Shown here: positions 1-11,400 of the stretch, in pieces
How positions within the stretch are numbered: position 1 is the first letter of the stretch
Layout of the letters: the number at the start of each line of letters is the position of its first letter
Origin: Zizania palustris
Lineage: Eukaryota > Streptophyta > Magnoliopsida > Poales > Poaceae
Length of the DNA: 64,000 nucleotides
Assembly: GCA_019279435.1 (NCBI GenBank)
Contig: JAAALK010000082.1
Location: forward strand, 81,006,989-81,070,988
Direction: 5' to 3'
Made by a program: the position numbers and the translations under genes
The notes under the pieces: model-generated
The model's input: the letters and a program-made list of their open reading frames with translations, nothing else
What the model was told of the DNA's origin: nothing
The model's database searches: none

Positions 1-471
1 CTAATCCTACGGCAAGGAAAGTAGATTGGAAGATAAAATAACGATTCAAAGCAAGGGCTTTGTGTTGATATGAAAGCGGGGGACCTCTTGAATCGGCCTC
101 ACCCCTATATTTATAGGGTTGGTCTAACCTAATCTGAGTAGGATTCAGCTAGGTGGTTGAGATTTTGCTAGGAGATCAAAACACCCGAATTATCCTAATC
201 TAAATAGGACTCTGCTGGCCGGAGTGGGCCTCGACAGGCCTCACCGAAGCTAGTCTGCTGAGCCGAAGCCCACAGGTCGCCAAAGGGGCCCACTGAGCCG
301 AAGCCTGCCTACGAAGCAGGCCTCCGAAGGTGCCACCGAAGCCCAACGTAGGACGTGCCTTTGGCACTCTAGGGCTTCAACATGTGCTAGAGATGGCATA
401 TTTTCGGCCCAAATTACCAATATTGATATTTAAACAGTTTCGACCATTAATGCCAAATTCGAGTGTCAACA
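1..471 (-). repeat. 3' LTR of element A, truncated by window start
   Basis: This stretch matches the last roughly 510 bases of the LTR at 14893-16422 (shared segments include the AAGTAGATTGGAAGATAAAA stretch and a TATATTTATAGG box) and ends in the same TGTCAACA terminus. On the minus strand that terminus reads TGTTGACA, the LTR start. Confidence 0.88.
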
Positions 472-486
472 CATGCCCCCAACCTT
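472..486 (-). other. Polypurine tract of element A
   Basis: On the minus strand this reads AAGGTTGGGGGCATG directly before the LTR start TGTTGACA, the expected place for the plus-strand primer of reverse transcription. Confidence 0.75.
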
Positions 487-1146
487 TTAGCAAACTTGGT
501 GAGCTAAAAGCACAGTGAACCATGGGTGGTACTCTCTATTTATTTACCTACCTAATCATCCATTTCCTAACCCAAGACATTTGAATTTGATGAGGACGAT
601 TTGTACAACTCACTAATATGACCAGGGGACTTAAGCTCCAGATTTCTCATCAAATCGGCCTTTAGTAATTTTACTTATCTTGCCCCCCGGGTCGCTTGCA
701 AGGACGCGGTTCCTAATTAGCGAGGGTAGAAGCTGGCTTGCCAGCCAACTTTGGTCTCTACACCTGGTGTGTCCTAGCTACAGTTGTGGACTCATCGGGT
801 GGGCTACCTTTGCATTCTTTGACCTCTTTCCTTCTAAGGTACTCGGCACGAAGACGTTGCAATCGCCTCTTTTGGGACTTAGTCATCCCAGGAGGCGCCC
901 ATGAAGCTTGTGGCTTGGTTCTAGGCGTCCCAAATTTGCTCCTAGAACCTTCGGACGAACGGGGTGTACCTGGAACGGCCTTAGCTACCTATGGGCCAAA
1001 CTCATGCTCCTATTGAAGGTTCGACCTCTTTGGCGGGGCTGGCTGAGGGTGTTTGTCCTTGGCCCTTCTCCTATGCCTCTGGAGAAGCATCCCAAAAGTT
1101 ACCTCCGGCTTTTTGTGGGATTTAGCCGAAGATGTCTTGTCTACAT
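487..1146 (-). pseudogene. Decayed 3' coding tail of element A
   Basis: No open frame survives. Around 830-890 the minus strand can still be read as an arginine-rich stretch TKSQKRRLQRLRAE, a type of motif that follows gag in some plant Gypsy elements. It is out of frame with the gag remnant to its right. No other feature is visible. Confidence 0.45.
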
Positions 1147-2790
1147 TTACTCCAACCTCAGGGTTCTTCGATATGAGCATGTGTGTGCGAGGCTTCCCAA
1201 TGACGACTCATTTCCTTTAGATGACTCAGCCTGTTCGGGCTGAATAAGTACCTTCTTCCCATCAAGATCAATATTGTTTATGGGAAAGGGATCATGATCT
1301 AGCTTCATTCTAGGGCTAGAATGTATCTTCAATCGTCCTTCATTTATGGCCGATTGAACTTGTCGATGAAACACGTTGCATTCGTTAGTAGAATGAGAAA
1401 GCATATCATGCCACTTATAGTATTTACGTTTCTTCAAGTCGTCGGCAGATGGAATGACATGACCTTTGGGAAACCTAAGGAGCTTGCTTTTGAACAGAAA
1501 ATCAAATATTTTATCACACTTGGTCACATCAAATGAGTATTTATCTTCGTTGGGCTGACTCTTAGCGGGATACGGTCGTAATTCGAAGCACGTGATTGTT
1601 TTAGATCCATTGGGCTAGGTCCATTCGGCCGCGTACATGTCAGCCAAGTCTTCTTCTCCCGATAATTCTTCTTCGGAGTGCTCCACGATGTGTAGCTTGG
1701 CCTTAGGCTCACTAAAAACTTTGACAGAACTTTTGGTCCTAGCTCGGCCTTCATGGTCCAGAGCCTGCTGTAAAACCTAACTAACCTCAAGGAAGATTCG
1801 GTCGTCTAGATTTTCCTTAATTTTAGAATGCAAACCATTGAACGCTAAGTCGGCCAGATCCCTCTCGGAGATGTTTAAACTAAAACAATAGTTCCTAGTG
1901 TCTCGAAAGTGCCTAATATAGTCGGAGATGCTCTCATTGGTCTTCTGTTTAACCGATGTCAAATGTGAGAGCCTAAGTTCGATTTCCCTAGTGTAAAAAT
2001 AATCATGGAATTTCTGTTCTAACTGGGCCCAAGTATGGACGGAGTTCAGCGATAGCGCCGAAAACCAAGTGAAAGCAGTGTCGGACAACGATAAGGAAAA
2101 TAATTTGAGCTTAAGCACATCCGACCCACTTGCTTCACCACACTGTGCTAGAAATTGGCCTATAGACTCTAGGGTGGTCTTGCTACTCTCGCCATCAAAC
2201 TTGGTGAACTCAGGAACCCTAAAGCCGTGAGGATATGGGATGGCATCGAAATGGTCTGGGTATGGCTTACGGTAAACCCTAATCTGATCCCGAGGCGTGT
2301 AACCAGTGCATTCCCTAACAAGTGTGTGAATTCGCTCGTCAATATCCTCTATGCTTCTGGCCTGCGCGCGTCTCTCGTGTGGGGCACGACATGTGGTGGT
2401 ATGTTGGGGTGTTGGCCGTGCGGCTCCTCTCATGCCGGCTCATGGTAAATGGGATGCTCAGGTCTAACCAGGTATGCGGGAGCAGGAGGTGTGGGCAGCA
2501 GGCGGTGTGTAATAAAGTGGGGTGGCCTGACCAGCCATAGGGCCGGTTTGACCGTAGGCATACTGGTCGGTCGGACCGGCCTGGAAGCCGGTCTGACTGT
2601 AGGTATATGCGTCAGTCGGACTAGCTTGGTAGCTGGTCAAACTGACTATCGTCGACGGCGGTGCCTGGTACGTGCTGGCTTGGCTGGCCCAAGGGCTGAC
2701 CTGACCGACAGTGGTGTGCACAGCCTTGGCTCCGGAAATTAGAGATGTATATGTAATGTCCTTTCCAGTGCTCCCATCGGTTCTATTGTG
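1147..2790 (-). pseudogene. gag pseudogene of element A, C-terminal part
   Basis: Minus-strand frames give a Retrotrans_gag-type capsid region (about 1780-2433; FDGESSKTTLESIGQF, then WAQLEQKFHDYFY and SISDYIRHFRDTRN). Further on at about 1400-1440 lies a knuckle-like KWHDMLSHSTNEC followed by QVQSAINEGRLK. The first zinc-binding cysteine of the usual YCKWH pattern is replaced by tyrosine. A TAG in frame after RIFLEVS near 1777 separates the two open pieces, and the frame continues beyond it (VLQQALDHEG), so this is a nonsense change and not a true end. A low-complexity stretch rich in YGQTG/GPTD lies at 2500-2700. The N-terminal half of the same gag is at 14389-14857, across element B. Confidence 0.8.
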
Positions 2791-2795
2791 TATGT
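2791..2795. repeat. Target site duplication of element B (left), TATGT
   Basis: TATGT directly left of the LTR terminus TGTTGG; the same five bases follow the right LTR at 14384-14388. Confidence 0.92.
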
Positions 2796-3291
2796 TGTTG
2801 GCGTAAAAGATTACGCTAACAGGTTTCTGTAGAAAAGAAACTAACAAACGAAGTGTTTGCGAAGCAAACTGTTCTAAGCCTCCGAAAGGATAATAGCTTA
2901 GAATAGTTCGAAAGTATGTATTGAATCACTTGTAATCGGTCCTTCTTACAGGATGAAATGGGGGGTATTTATAGGCCTAAACATTAAGGAAAAGACCTAT
3001 TTACCCTTCTATTACAACCGACATTAAGGAAACTATTCGGTTTCCTTAATAGGGCTAAAATGGTAAAAGACTAATCTAATAGGATAGAAGATAAGTCTTC
3101 CATCTTAGCTGGCAGAAAAGATCCTAAAGGGCTTTGGTTCGAAGACATACTTCGAACTAGTGCCTGTCTTTAAGGCTTCGAACCAAGTTCCGAGCATCTT
3201 CGAAGAAGGTCTTCGGTCAATCTTCGAACTAGTTGGCTGTCTTCGTACTGCTTTGGCAATAACCCCGAAGATGAGATATTTTCCCCCAACA
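2796..3291 (-). repeat. 3' LTR of element B
   Basis: Ends are TGTTGG...CCAACA on either strand. Nearly identical to 13889-14383. Family members with the same length are at 35677, 37261, 50422 and 58572. Confidence 0.95.
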
Positions 3292-3302
3292 GTAGCCCCT
3301 CG
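3292..3302 (-). other. Polypurine tract of element B
   Basis: The minus strand reads CGAGGGGCTAC directly before the LTR start TGTTGGGGG. The same sequence adjoins the 3' LTRs of elements D and F, and a one-base variant that of E. Confidence 0.75.
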
Positions 3303-3769
3303 AATACGCTTCTCCGTTCGACCTGTAACGTTAGGAGAGCAGTATACGAAAGAAAAGATAACCAATCATAGGGGTTATTGATTCTCGTTTTATCTCCGAA
3401 ATGCATAAAGATATGAGCTTCGAATCAGTCATAAGGTAATTGCTGTTCGAACTACCTTAGAACTGACTCAGGAAGTTCGAAAGTCTTTTTAGACTTAGAA
3501 AAAATAGCCGTTAGTTTCTGTTTCTAACGGAAGTTATATGAGGCGTTATTTTCGGAGGAGAATAACAGGCGGGAATGCGAAAGGGCAGAACCCAAACGGT
3601 AACAAACGGAAAGATTAGGCTATAAATAAAGAGCCCCAAAACTTACCCGATTACCTTTTCACCGCTTCTTCCTCGTCAAAAGCTTTTTGAGCCCTTCAAG
3701 TTCTTGAGCCCTAGCCTTTGAGTTCTTGAGCCCTAGTCTCCATTCCCTCAGATCAATCTGGCAATCGCG
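3303..3769 (+). promoter_or_regulatory. Promoter and 5' leader of the element B antisense gene
   Basis: A 467-base stretch without open frames between PPT and the ATG of the antisense gene. It contains a plant-type TATA box (TATAAATA at 3621-3628) 149 bases before the ATG at 3770. Between them lies a short leader with a repeated GTTCTTGAGCCCTAG phrase (about 3700-3740). The same arrangement is seen at 36183-36622 and 37767-38234. That this drives transcription is inferred from position and sequence only. Confidence 0.6.
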
Positions 3770-6700
3770 ATGGTGAAGACCAAGGGATCTGCGCCTCCTT
3801 CGGCCTTGGCTCGGCAGCAGGCAGCTGCAGCAGCAGCGGCGGCGACATCGGCGGCGGCACCCTCGACGCGGGCGACGATTTCCATGGCGGCAGGGGGGAG
3901 AAATCCCCAAATCCCCGACGACCAAGGTCTGTGCCCACCCTCAACCAAGTACCTGGATCAATCTTTTGAGTTGGGGCCGTCTACCTGCAAGAAAGAATCT
4001 TTGGCAATCACAGCGGGGGGAAAGATTAGTGATGGGGTTATGATTCGGAAGCCGGGCAAAGAATCGATTCCATCACCGAGACCCGGAGAAGTTGTAGTGT
4101 TCGAATCTTTTTTCGAAGCGGGCTTGGGCCTCCCGGCTGTGGATTTCTTAGCCGAAGTACTTGACTTGTTTCACGTAACCCTCCCCCAGCTGTCTCCGAA
4201 TGCTGTAGCCAGATTAGCTATCTTCGAGTGGGCACTGAGAGCCGAAGGTTGTGAGGGGAGGGCTGAAATCTTCGCTGCGCTACATAGAGCAACTTGTCAG
4301 CCAAAGACCTTCGTAGGCTCCGGAGGTGAGAAGGTGGTGGTTTCCTTCGGAAGCATCAATTTTAGGCTTCGTGATGAATATGCCCTGCAATTCCCTGCTA
4401 AGGCCATCAATGCTAGATGGTACACCGATTGGGTTCTGAGGTGGTTTTATGCCGAAGTTGGAGTGAGTAGTCCTCTGGCCGGTCCCCTCAAGGAAATCCA
4501 GTTCCGGAAGGAAGCCTTAGTGCAACCCGACGAAGGCCAACTCGAGGCTCGCCTCAACTTGCTTCAGAAAATCAGCAGAAGGTTGAGCATGCGGGACTTA
4601 GCCGAAGAGTTCCTCGGACTTCAAATTCCTCCGTTGATGGCCAACTGGCCTATCGCCTTCGAGGATGACTCGGAAGGCGGTCTTCGCAAGATAAGCTATA
4701 CTTCGAGCCCTGCAGGTAACTTCGAAACCAACATGCATAGTACATATTTACTTCGAAGAAAGATTAACTTGAATTATTTTTTAGCTTCTTCAGCCCCTAT
4801 TACTTCAGAGCAAATTGTAAGGGCTTCGGAGAAGATTTTGGGTGCTCCAACTCCGTCAGAAAAAGAATGGCGAATTAAATTAGTCGGAAGTTGGGAGCGT
4901 TTTAACAGAGTATGGGGAATGCTGGAGTTGACTCCACCCCCTCTGATGGATTGGGTGCCTCAGGAGAAAGGCCCCAAGAAAAGAGTAGCTGAAGCCGGAG
5001 CTTCAGGTTCAGCATAGACTCCGGTGAAGAAGGTGGCTCGAAAACCTAAGAATCTCGCACCTTTGGATCCTGCTCCTTCAAGCTCAAGAACCTCACTTTC
5101 TGGTTCTAAAGAGGACGAAGGTATTTTATTAGTAAAATTAATTGATGAAGATGCAACTCAACGAAGTATTCACATTGAAGATACTGCAGGTATTCCGGAG
5201 CCTCAAGCCAACATCGAAGAAGTAAGAGCTCCGGATACCCAGGAAGAACAAATCGAAGCCCCTATGGGTGTAGATGAGGCCGAAGTGCCTGCGAACGTAC
5301 CGGAGTCTGGAGATAATGCTGATCAACCAATGACTTCGGTAGTTCAAGAAGATACAACTCAGGCTGGAGTTCCTGTGGATGAAGGTGGAGTCGAAGTCAC
5401 TAATGGCTTCGATTCTCGAAGAAGTAACGAGGACTCTTCAGGACGATGCTCCTGCAGTCCAAGATTTAGCGGCTGATTCGGATGAGGACTACACTTTTGA
5501 TCCTCCGATCAGTCCGGTGCTCGATATTCCAGAGAATGTCGAAGGTAAATTTTGCTTAATTCTTATCAATTTTTGCAAAATTATACAATGTGTAATATTT
5601 TTGTTTTTTCAGAGCCTCCTGTTGTCGAAGTATCCCTCGAAGATACAATTCAAAGACCTTCGACAACTTCGGAGCCACAACCGGGGGTTACTCTACCGGG
5701 GCCTGGAAGAGGAAAAAGACACATAGAGCCTCTCCCAGCTCAAGGATCGACTTCATCTGAGTCAACAGATGAAAGCGAATCAACTGAGGGGGGGCCATCT
5801 TCAGAAGTTCCAAGGGCCTCGGAAGAACCCTCCGGACCCTCGCTAAGCAGAGCTGATCAGAAGGCTTTAGCACTGCTTCCTCTCATAACTCCATTTTTGG
5901 AGGAGAAAACCGGACTTGGGACTTTGGTTAAACCTTTGGGTGAAGCCAGTCGCAAAGTCGGGGAAACAGAGCTGGTAGCCCTTTTAAGCAGAGCGAAGGG
6001 GTCGGAGCTTAATATTGCTGTGGAAAGAGCAGCTTATCAGGTATAAAGCATCTTCGAATCAAATAATGAATTATATATGAATAATTTCTTATTCCAGTTT
6101 TTCTTTTTTCTTAGCAAGCAGTCTTAGCCCGCGCTGCAGCTTTATCGAGCGAAAACGAAATTGCTCAACTTCGGGAAGAGAACGAAACTCTTCAAAGAAA
6201 TTTTAACTTCTCCGAAGGTCGAGTAGCTCAAATGGACAATGTAATACTAGCAGAGCGAAGGGCTAGGCAAAGCTTGGAGGCTGCGAAGAAGGAGCTCGAA
6301 GCAGAAAGAATTGTGCTTCGAGCAGAGATTGAAAGACTGCGGACGGAGGATGCTGCCAAAGGGACTGAACTTGTAAGGCTACAAGAAGAAGCTGGCCAAC
6401 TCCGGACTCAGAAGAATGCTTTGACTACGGAGAATGCTAGGATCTCCGGAGTTTTAGCAGAAACGACTTCGGTCAAGGATGCACTTAATGCAGAAAAACT
6501 CAAGTCTGAGAAGGTGGCTTCGGAGGTCATCGAACATATGCTAGGTGTCTTGTAGTACTTCGGTACTACTGGATCACTACCTTCGGATGACAATGTAACT
6601 CTGCTGCGCCGGCTAAAGAGGATCCAAGGAGCAGCGAAGCAAATGAAGACGGCAGGCATACGTTATGGAGAACTCTCCGGACAAGTGTCTGCCCTTGGAA

Positions 6701-7505
6701 TACTTCGCTACTACGAGGATTTGGGCCGAACAATCACTCCGAGCGCAGAGGGCTCCATCATCTTCGACGACGCGAGACTTTTGACTCCTTCCGAAGGCGT
6801 AGCTACTGCTTGGCGAGCCTTCCAGACTTCGTGGAGAGCCGAAGGTCGATCTGCGATCAAGGCTTGGATTGATGAAGGCCAACGCCAAAAGCAAGTTCGG
6901 AGTCAAGCTTCGAGCAGTCAGCCTCCTCCGAACCCGCAGGTTTAGGATTATTTAGGATTTTTGATTATGTAAAGCTGATGCTTGTAAATATTTATCAATG
7001 AAAATCTTGTTTGTCATATTTTTAGGCTTTGCCTCTCATGGAAGATATCGAAGTGTTAGAGCTTAACAGCGAACTTCGCTCACTGTGGAACACCTTCGAA
7101 CTTCTAAAGAGTTATAAACGTCCTCGATTCCTTATCCCTCGAGATGACTCCGGCGTTATTGCGCCCGAAGTAATCAAAGACGTATTGTCTTATATTAAAG
7201 AGGAAGATAAAGAGATCGACGCAAACACCTCGTCTTCTGAAGACACTAATTGGTCCGAAGACGAAGGTGAAGCCCAAAATAAAAGATCTGAAGATCTTAG
7301 AAGCTGGGAGAGAAGCCCCGAGCGGCTTCGAACTTGGGCCGAGCTTCAACAAGAACAGAAGGATTTTAGAGCTTCGAAGGGGAGGAAGAGAGTTAAACGC
7401 AAAGTTCTTAGAACTTCCGATGTTGGAACTAGTCGTTCCACCCCTAGCTCTCGGGACCGAAGAGGTCTCCGATTCCTTCTTGGTATAGATACCAATTTTT
7501 CATAA
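3770..7505 (+). pseudogene. Antisense gene of Tat element B (Transposase_28-like protein), five exons, disabled
   Basis: Exons 3770-4715, 4785-5544, 5613-6040, 6115-6939 and 7026-7505 are separated by GT-AG introns of 69, 68, 74 and 86 bp. Ignoring one extra base, the exons sum to 1146 codons exactly. N-terminal part: Ala-rich stretch, then at about residues 105-185 a region like the plant Transposase_28/'putative gypsy type transposon' family (FEAGLGLP, LPQLSPNAVARLAIFEWAL). Middle: acidic and Ser/Pro-rich, probably disordered. Exon 4: coiled coil (AERRARQSLEAAKKELEAER). C-terminus: basic GRKRVKRKV, then RFLLGIDTNFS. Lesions: TAG at 5015 where element F has AAG; an extra A near 5402 shifts the frame; TAG at 6553 where F has GAG. 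The first intron is a multiple of three, so the frame is also open through it. The function of the family is unknown; it is not a proven transposase. Confidence 0.85.
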
Positions 7506-8430
7506 TGTAATCTGTAAACACATTTATTTCAATAATGAATGCCGATTTAAAATTGTCTCCATATTACTAGCCCCTCTTTGGGTATAAGCAACTTCGAACT
7601 GTATTCAAAGATGGTTATGCGCAAAGAAAAAACTTCGGAGTACAATTTTTTGGGGGTTCGGAGCCCCTCTGTCATTTAAAGATCTTTTGAAATCTTATAA
7701 AATGTCTTCGACCTTTGTAGTCAGAAGAATGGTTAGCTTGGTACCTTTGTTTATTTCATGAAAGAAATCAATTGAGATAACTTCCAGGACACTTTAGTGT
7801 CTTAAAAAATTTGTCACTTTGGACGCATATGAACAGACATTCGAAGCTCATGGCTTAAATGTTGTTTTGCTTTAGCCACCTTCGGCTGTTTTTTGCAGAA
7901 ATCTACCAGCCGGAGCTTGGATTTCGCAGAAATTGTAGCCACCTTCGGCTATTTTTGCAGAAGTCTACCAGCCGGAGCTTGGACTTCGCAGAATTTGGCC
8001 ACTTGGGCTCTTTTTTGCAGAAGTCTACCAGCCGGAGCTTGGACTTCGCAGAATTTGGCCACCTTCGGCTCTTTTTTACGGATGTCTGCAAGCTGCAGCT
8101 TGGACTCCGCAGATTTTGGCCACCTTCGGCTCTTTTTACGGAAGTCTACCAGCCGAAGCTTGGACTCCGTAGAATGTGGTATTGGCTCTTTTACGGATGC
8201 CTACAAGGTATTAGCTTGGGCTCCGGATGGATTTCAGCCACCACACCGGAGGCTTCGACTTTATAAGTACGAAGTCCGGAAATACAGCCCAGCTTGATGA
8301 CACTTCCCTCTCAATCGACTTCCGTCCCAGCGCGTCCGCTCGGGAAACTAGGAGTGTCAAGGGGAAGGCAAACAGAAGGGTGTATGCTTTATTAATTTAG
8401 AGGTGATTACAAGCGAATTACAAGGAGCCC
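7506..8430. repeat. Spacer with about six 60-bp tandem repeats between the converging genes of element B
   Basis: From 7875 to about 8240, units of about 60 bp repeat. Each starts GCCACCTTCGGCT, runs through TTTTTGCAGAAGTCTACCAG and ends with a GGAGCTTGGACTTCGCAGA-type stretch; five are clear and a sixth is decayed. The rest is AT-rich 3' flank of the antisense gene (with AATAATGAA at about 7530) and the 3' flank of gag-pol. No open frame is credible; frames across the repeats are a by-product of the repetition. Confidence 0.8.
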
Positions 8431-11400
8431 TTATGCGAAGTATCGCTTTAGGTGCTCCGCATGCCAAGTATGTGCTAACTCTTCACCTTCTAAATTAGCT
8501 AATTTGAATGAACCAGGGCGCCCTGAGCGGACAATTAAATATGGACCTTCCCATTTATTGCCTAACTTCCCTGGTGCTATAATGCTTCGTAGAACAAGAT
8601 GACCCGGCCTTAACTCGCTGAGCTTAACCTTCGGGTCATACCAAGTCTTCGTCTGCTGATGATACTTTGATAAATTAGCTACAGCCCGAAGTCTTGTTTC
8701 TTCTGACAAATCTAACGAAGCTTGTCTTTCTTCTTCGATGTCCGGTTCGGTGCTGCGAAACGACCCCCCTTTGAGCTCTGTCGGAGTCATAGCTTCATCT
8801 CCGAATAGTAGTCTGAACGGAGTAAAACCTGTGGACCTTGTTTGCGTAGTCCGAATGGACCATAGAATCTTTGGAAGCTCTTCGGTCCACAGTCCCTTTG
8901 ACAACCCTACTATTCTTCGATTTAGCCCTGATAAGATATTTCCATTGGCTCGCTCAACGGCTCCATTCGACTGAGGATGTCTCACTGCAGCAAAACATAG
9001 TTGAATGCCTAGGTCTTCGCAAAACTTCCTGAAGGGTTCTGCGTCGAACTGTGTTCCATTGTCAACTGTGAGATATCTAGGTACTCCGAACCGGCAAATA
9101 ATGTTCTTCCAGAAGAATTTCTGTACATTATTCGAAGTGATAGCTGTTAAGGGCTCTGCTTCCACCCACTTAGAAAAATATTCAATAGCTACCACTGCGA
9201 ACTTCAGATTTCCCTTTGCTAACGGAAAGGGACCAATTAGATCCATACCCCATCTGGCCATAGGCCATACTGGAGCAATGACTTGAAGAGCTGTTGGTGG
9301 GCGATGACTCCGTCGACCCATCCACTGGCATCCTTGACAAGTGCGGACCAAGCTCTCCGCATCAGCTGTTATTGTGGGCCAATAAAGCCCCTGGCGAAGT
9401 GTTTTTCCTGCCAGAGCTCTAGGGGCTAAATGACTTCCACAAAGGCCTTCGTGAATTTCTCGAAGAATTTCTTGGCCTTCGGCTTGAGATATACATCGGA
9501 GTAGAGGGGAACATACTCCGGCCTTGTATAATATACCGTTGATTAACTGATAGTTTCTTGCTCTGAGCTTTAATCTTGACAATTGGGGCTCTTCGGGCAA
9601 ATTTGTTCCTCCTTGCAAGAGTTCTATGATTGAATCTTTCCAATCTGCACTAGGAATGCAGAGAATCTCTGCAGAAGCAACTTGTGGCACCGAAGGTATA
9701 TTGAGCTCCTCATAGAAAGCTTCGTCAGGCACATCCACAGCTCCGGCAGCAGCCTTCGCTAAAATGTCCGCTTGCACGTTTTCAGCTCTTGGTATACTCC
9801 GAATGGAAATACCCTTGAAATGTGCTTCGATCTTGCGAATTTCTTCCAAGTATTTTGCAAGCTGTGGATGTCGGACTTGAAAACTTTTGTCTACGTGCCC
9901 TGCTACTATCTGAGAATCTGTTTTTATAATTATTCTTGTAGCCCCTAGAGCACGTGCTTTCCGGAGTCCCAATAATATTCCTTCGTACTCCGCTATATTA
10001 TTGGTAGACTTAAAGTTGAGTCTTGCGGAGTACATTGCTCTTTGTCCTGATGGTGAAATTAATACTGCCCCAATGCCTGCTCCGGATGCTTGGAAAGCCC
10101 CATCGGAGTAAATAGTCCAAACTCCGTCATCTGATTTTCTCCGGAGTCAACTTCGCAGGTGGAGTCCACTCTGCTACGAAGTCTGCTAGGACTTGAGATT
10201 TGATAGCTGTCCTTGCCAGGAAAGATATGCCGAAGGGTGCTAGTTCTACTGCCCACTTTCCAATCCTTCCAGTGGAATCTTTGCTTCGGAGCATATCTCC
10301 TAAAGGATATGAAGTTGGTACAATTACATTATGAGCCAAAAAATAATGCCTTAGCTTCCTCGAAGCCATTATCAGAGCATAAACGAACTTTTCAAGTTCG
10401 GAGTATCTTGTCTTTGCTCCTGACAATGCTTCGGATACAAAATAGACAGGATTTTGGACCAACTTCCCATTGATATCAGCTTCTCTGACAAGGACTGCGC
10501 TGACAGCTGAGCCTGTGGCTGCAAGATACAGAAGTAGGGTTTCGTCCGCAATAGGCACCGTAAGTGTAGCAAGATTGCTGAGATAATCTTTAATATCTTC
10601 GAAGCTTTTCTGACACTCCGGTGTCCATGCAAAATCTTCGGACCCTTTCAAAGCTTTAAAGATTGGCAAACTCCTCTCCGCAGACCTTGATAAAAACCTG
10701 CTAAGTGCGGCCAGACGTCCAGTCAGCTTTTGCACTTGCTTTAAATTCTCCGGAGGAGCCATCTTCTGCAGCGCAGTTATTTGAGTAGGGCTAGCTTCAA
10801 TTCCCCTGCTTGAAACTAAGTACCCTAACAACTTTCCAGCCTTAGCTCCGAATATACATTTTTCGGGGTTAAGGCGGATCCCACATGCCCGAAGGCTATT
10901 GAATGTTTCTGCTAAGTCTAGGCTATGTTGGTGCTTTAAAGCACTCTTTATTACAATATCATCCATATAGGCCTCCACATTGCGACCTAGTTGATGACCT
11001 AGAGCCTTAGCAACTAATCTTGAAAAAGTAGCCCCGGCATTTCTTAGGCCGAAGGGCATTCTTACATAGCAGAAGACTCCCGAAGGAGTTACAAAGCTCG
11101 TCTTGATTTCATCTTCGCGCTTCAACCATATTTGATGATAACCGGAATACGCGTCGAGGAAGCTTAGTAACTCCGAACCTGCAGTGGAGTCAACTAGTTG
11201 ATCAATTCGGGGCATGGGGTAGGGGTCACGTGGGCACGCTTTGTTCAAGGATGTGAAATCAATGCACATGCGCCACTTTCCGGAGGACTTCTTCCTGACG
11301 AAGACTGGGTTGGCTAACCATTCTGTATGGGCCACTTCTCTGATAATCCCAGCCTTCAGCAGTTTTTCAACTTCGTCCTTAGCTAGAGCAGCTCTCTCTG

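Noticed and set aside
7875..8240. CRISPR-like array
   Set aside because: Units are contiguous tandem repeats without distinct spacers, in a plant retrotransposon; no cas genes.
7859..8297. Repeat-encoded frames of about 135 codons with a 20-residue period
   Set aside because: They arise from the 60-bp tandem repeat, whose length is a multiple of three. They lie in the 3' flank of two converging genes and lack start context.
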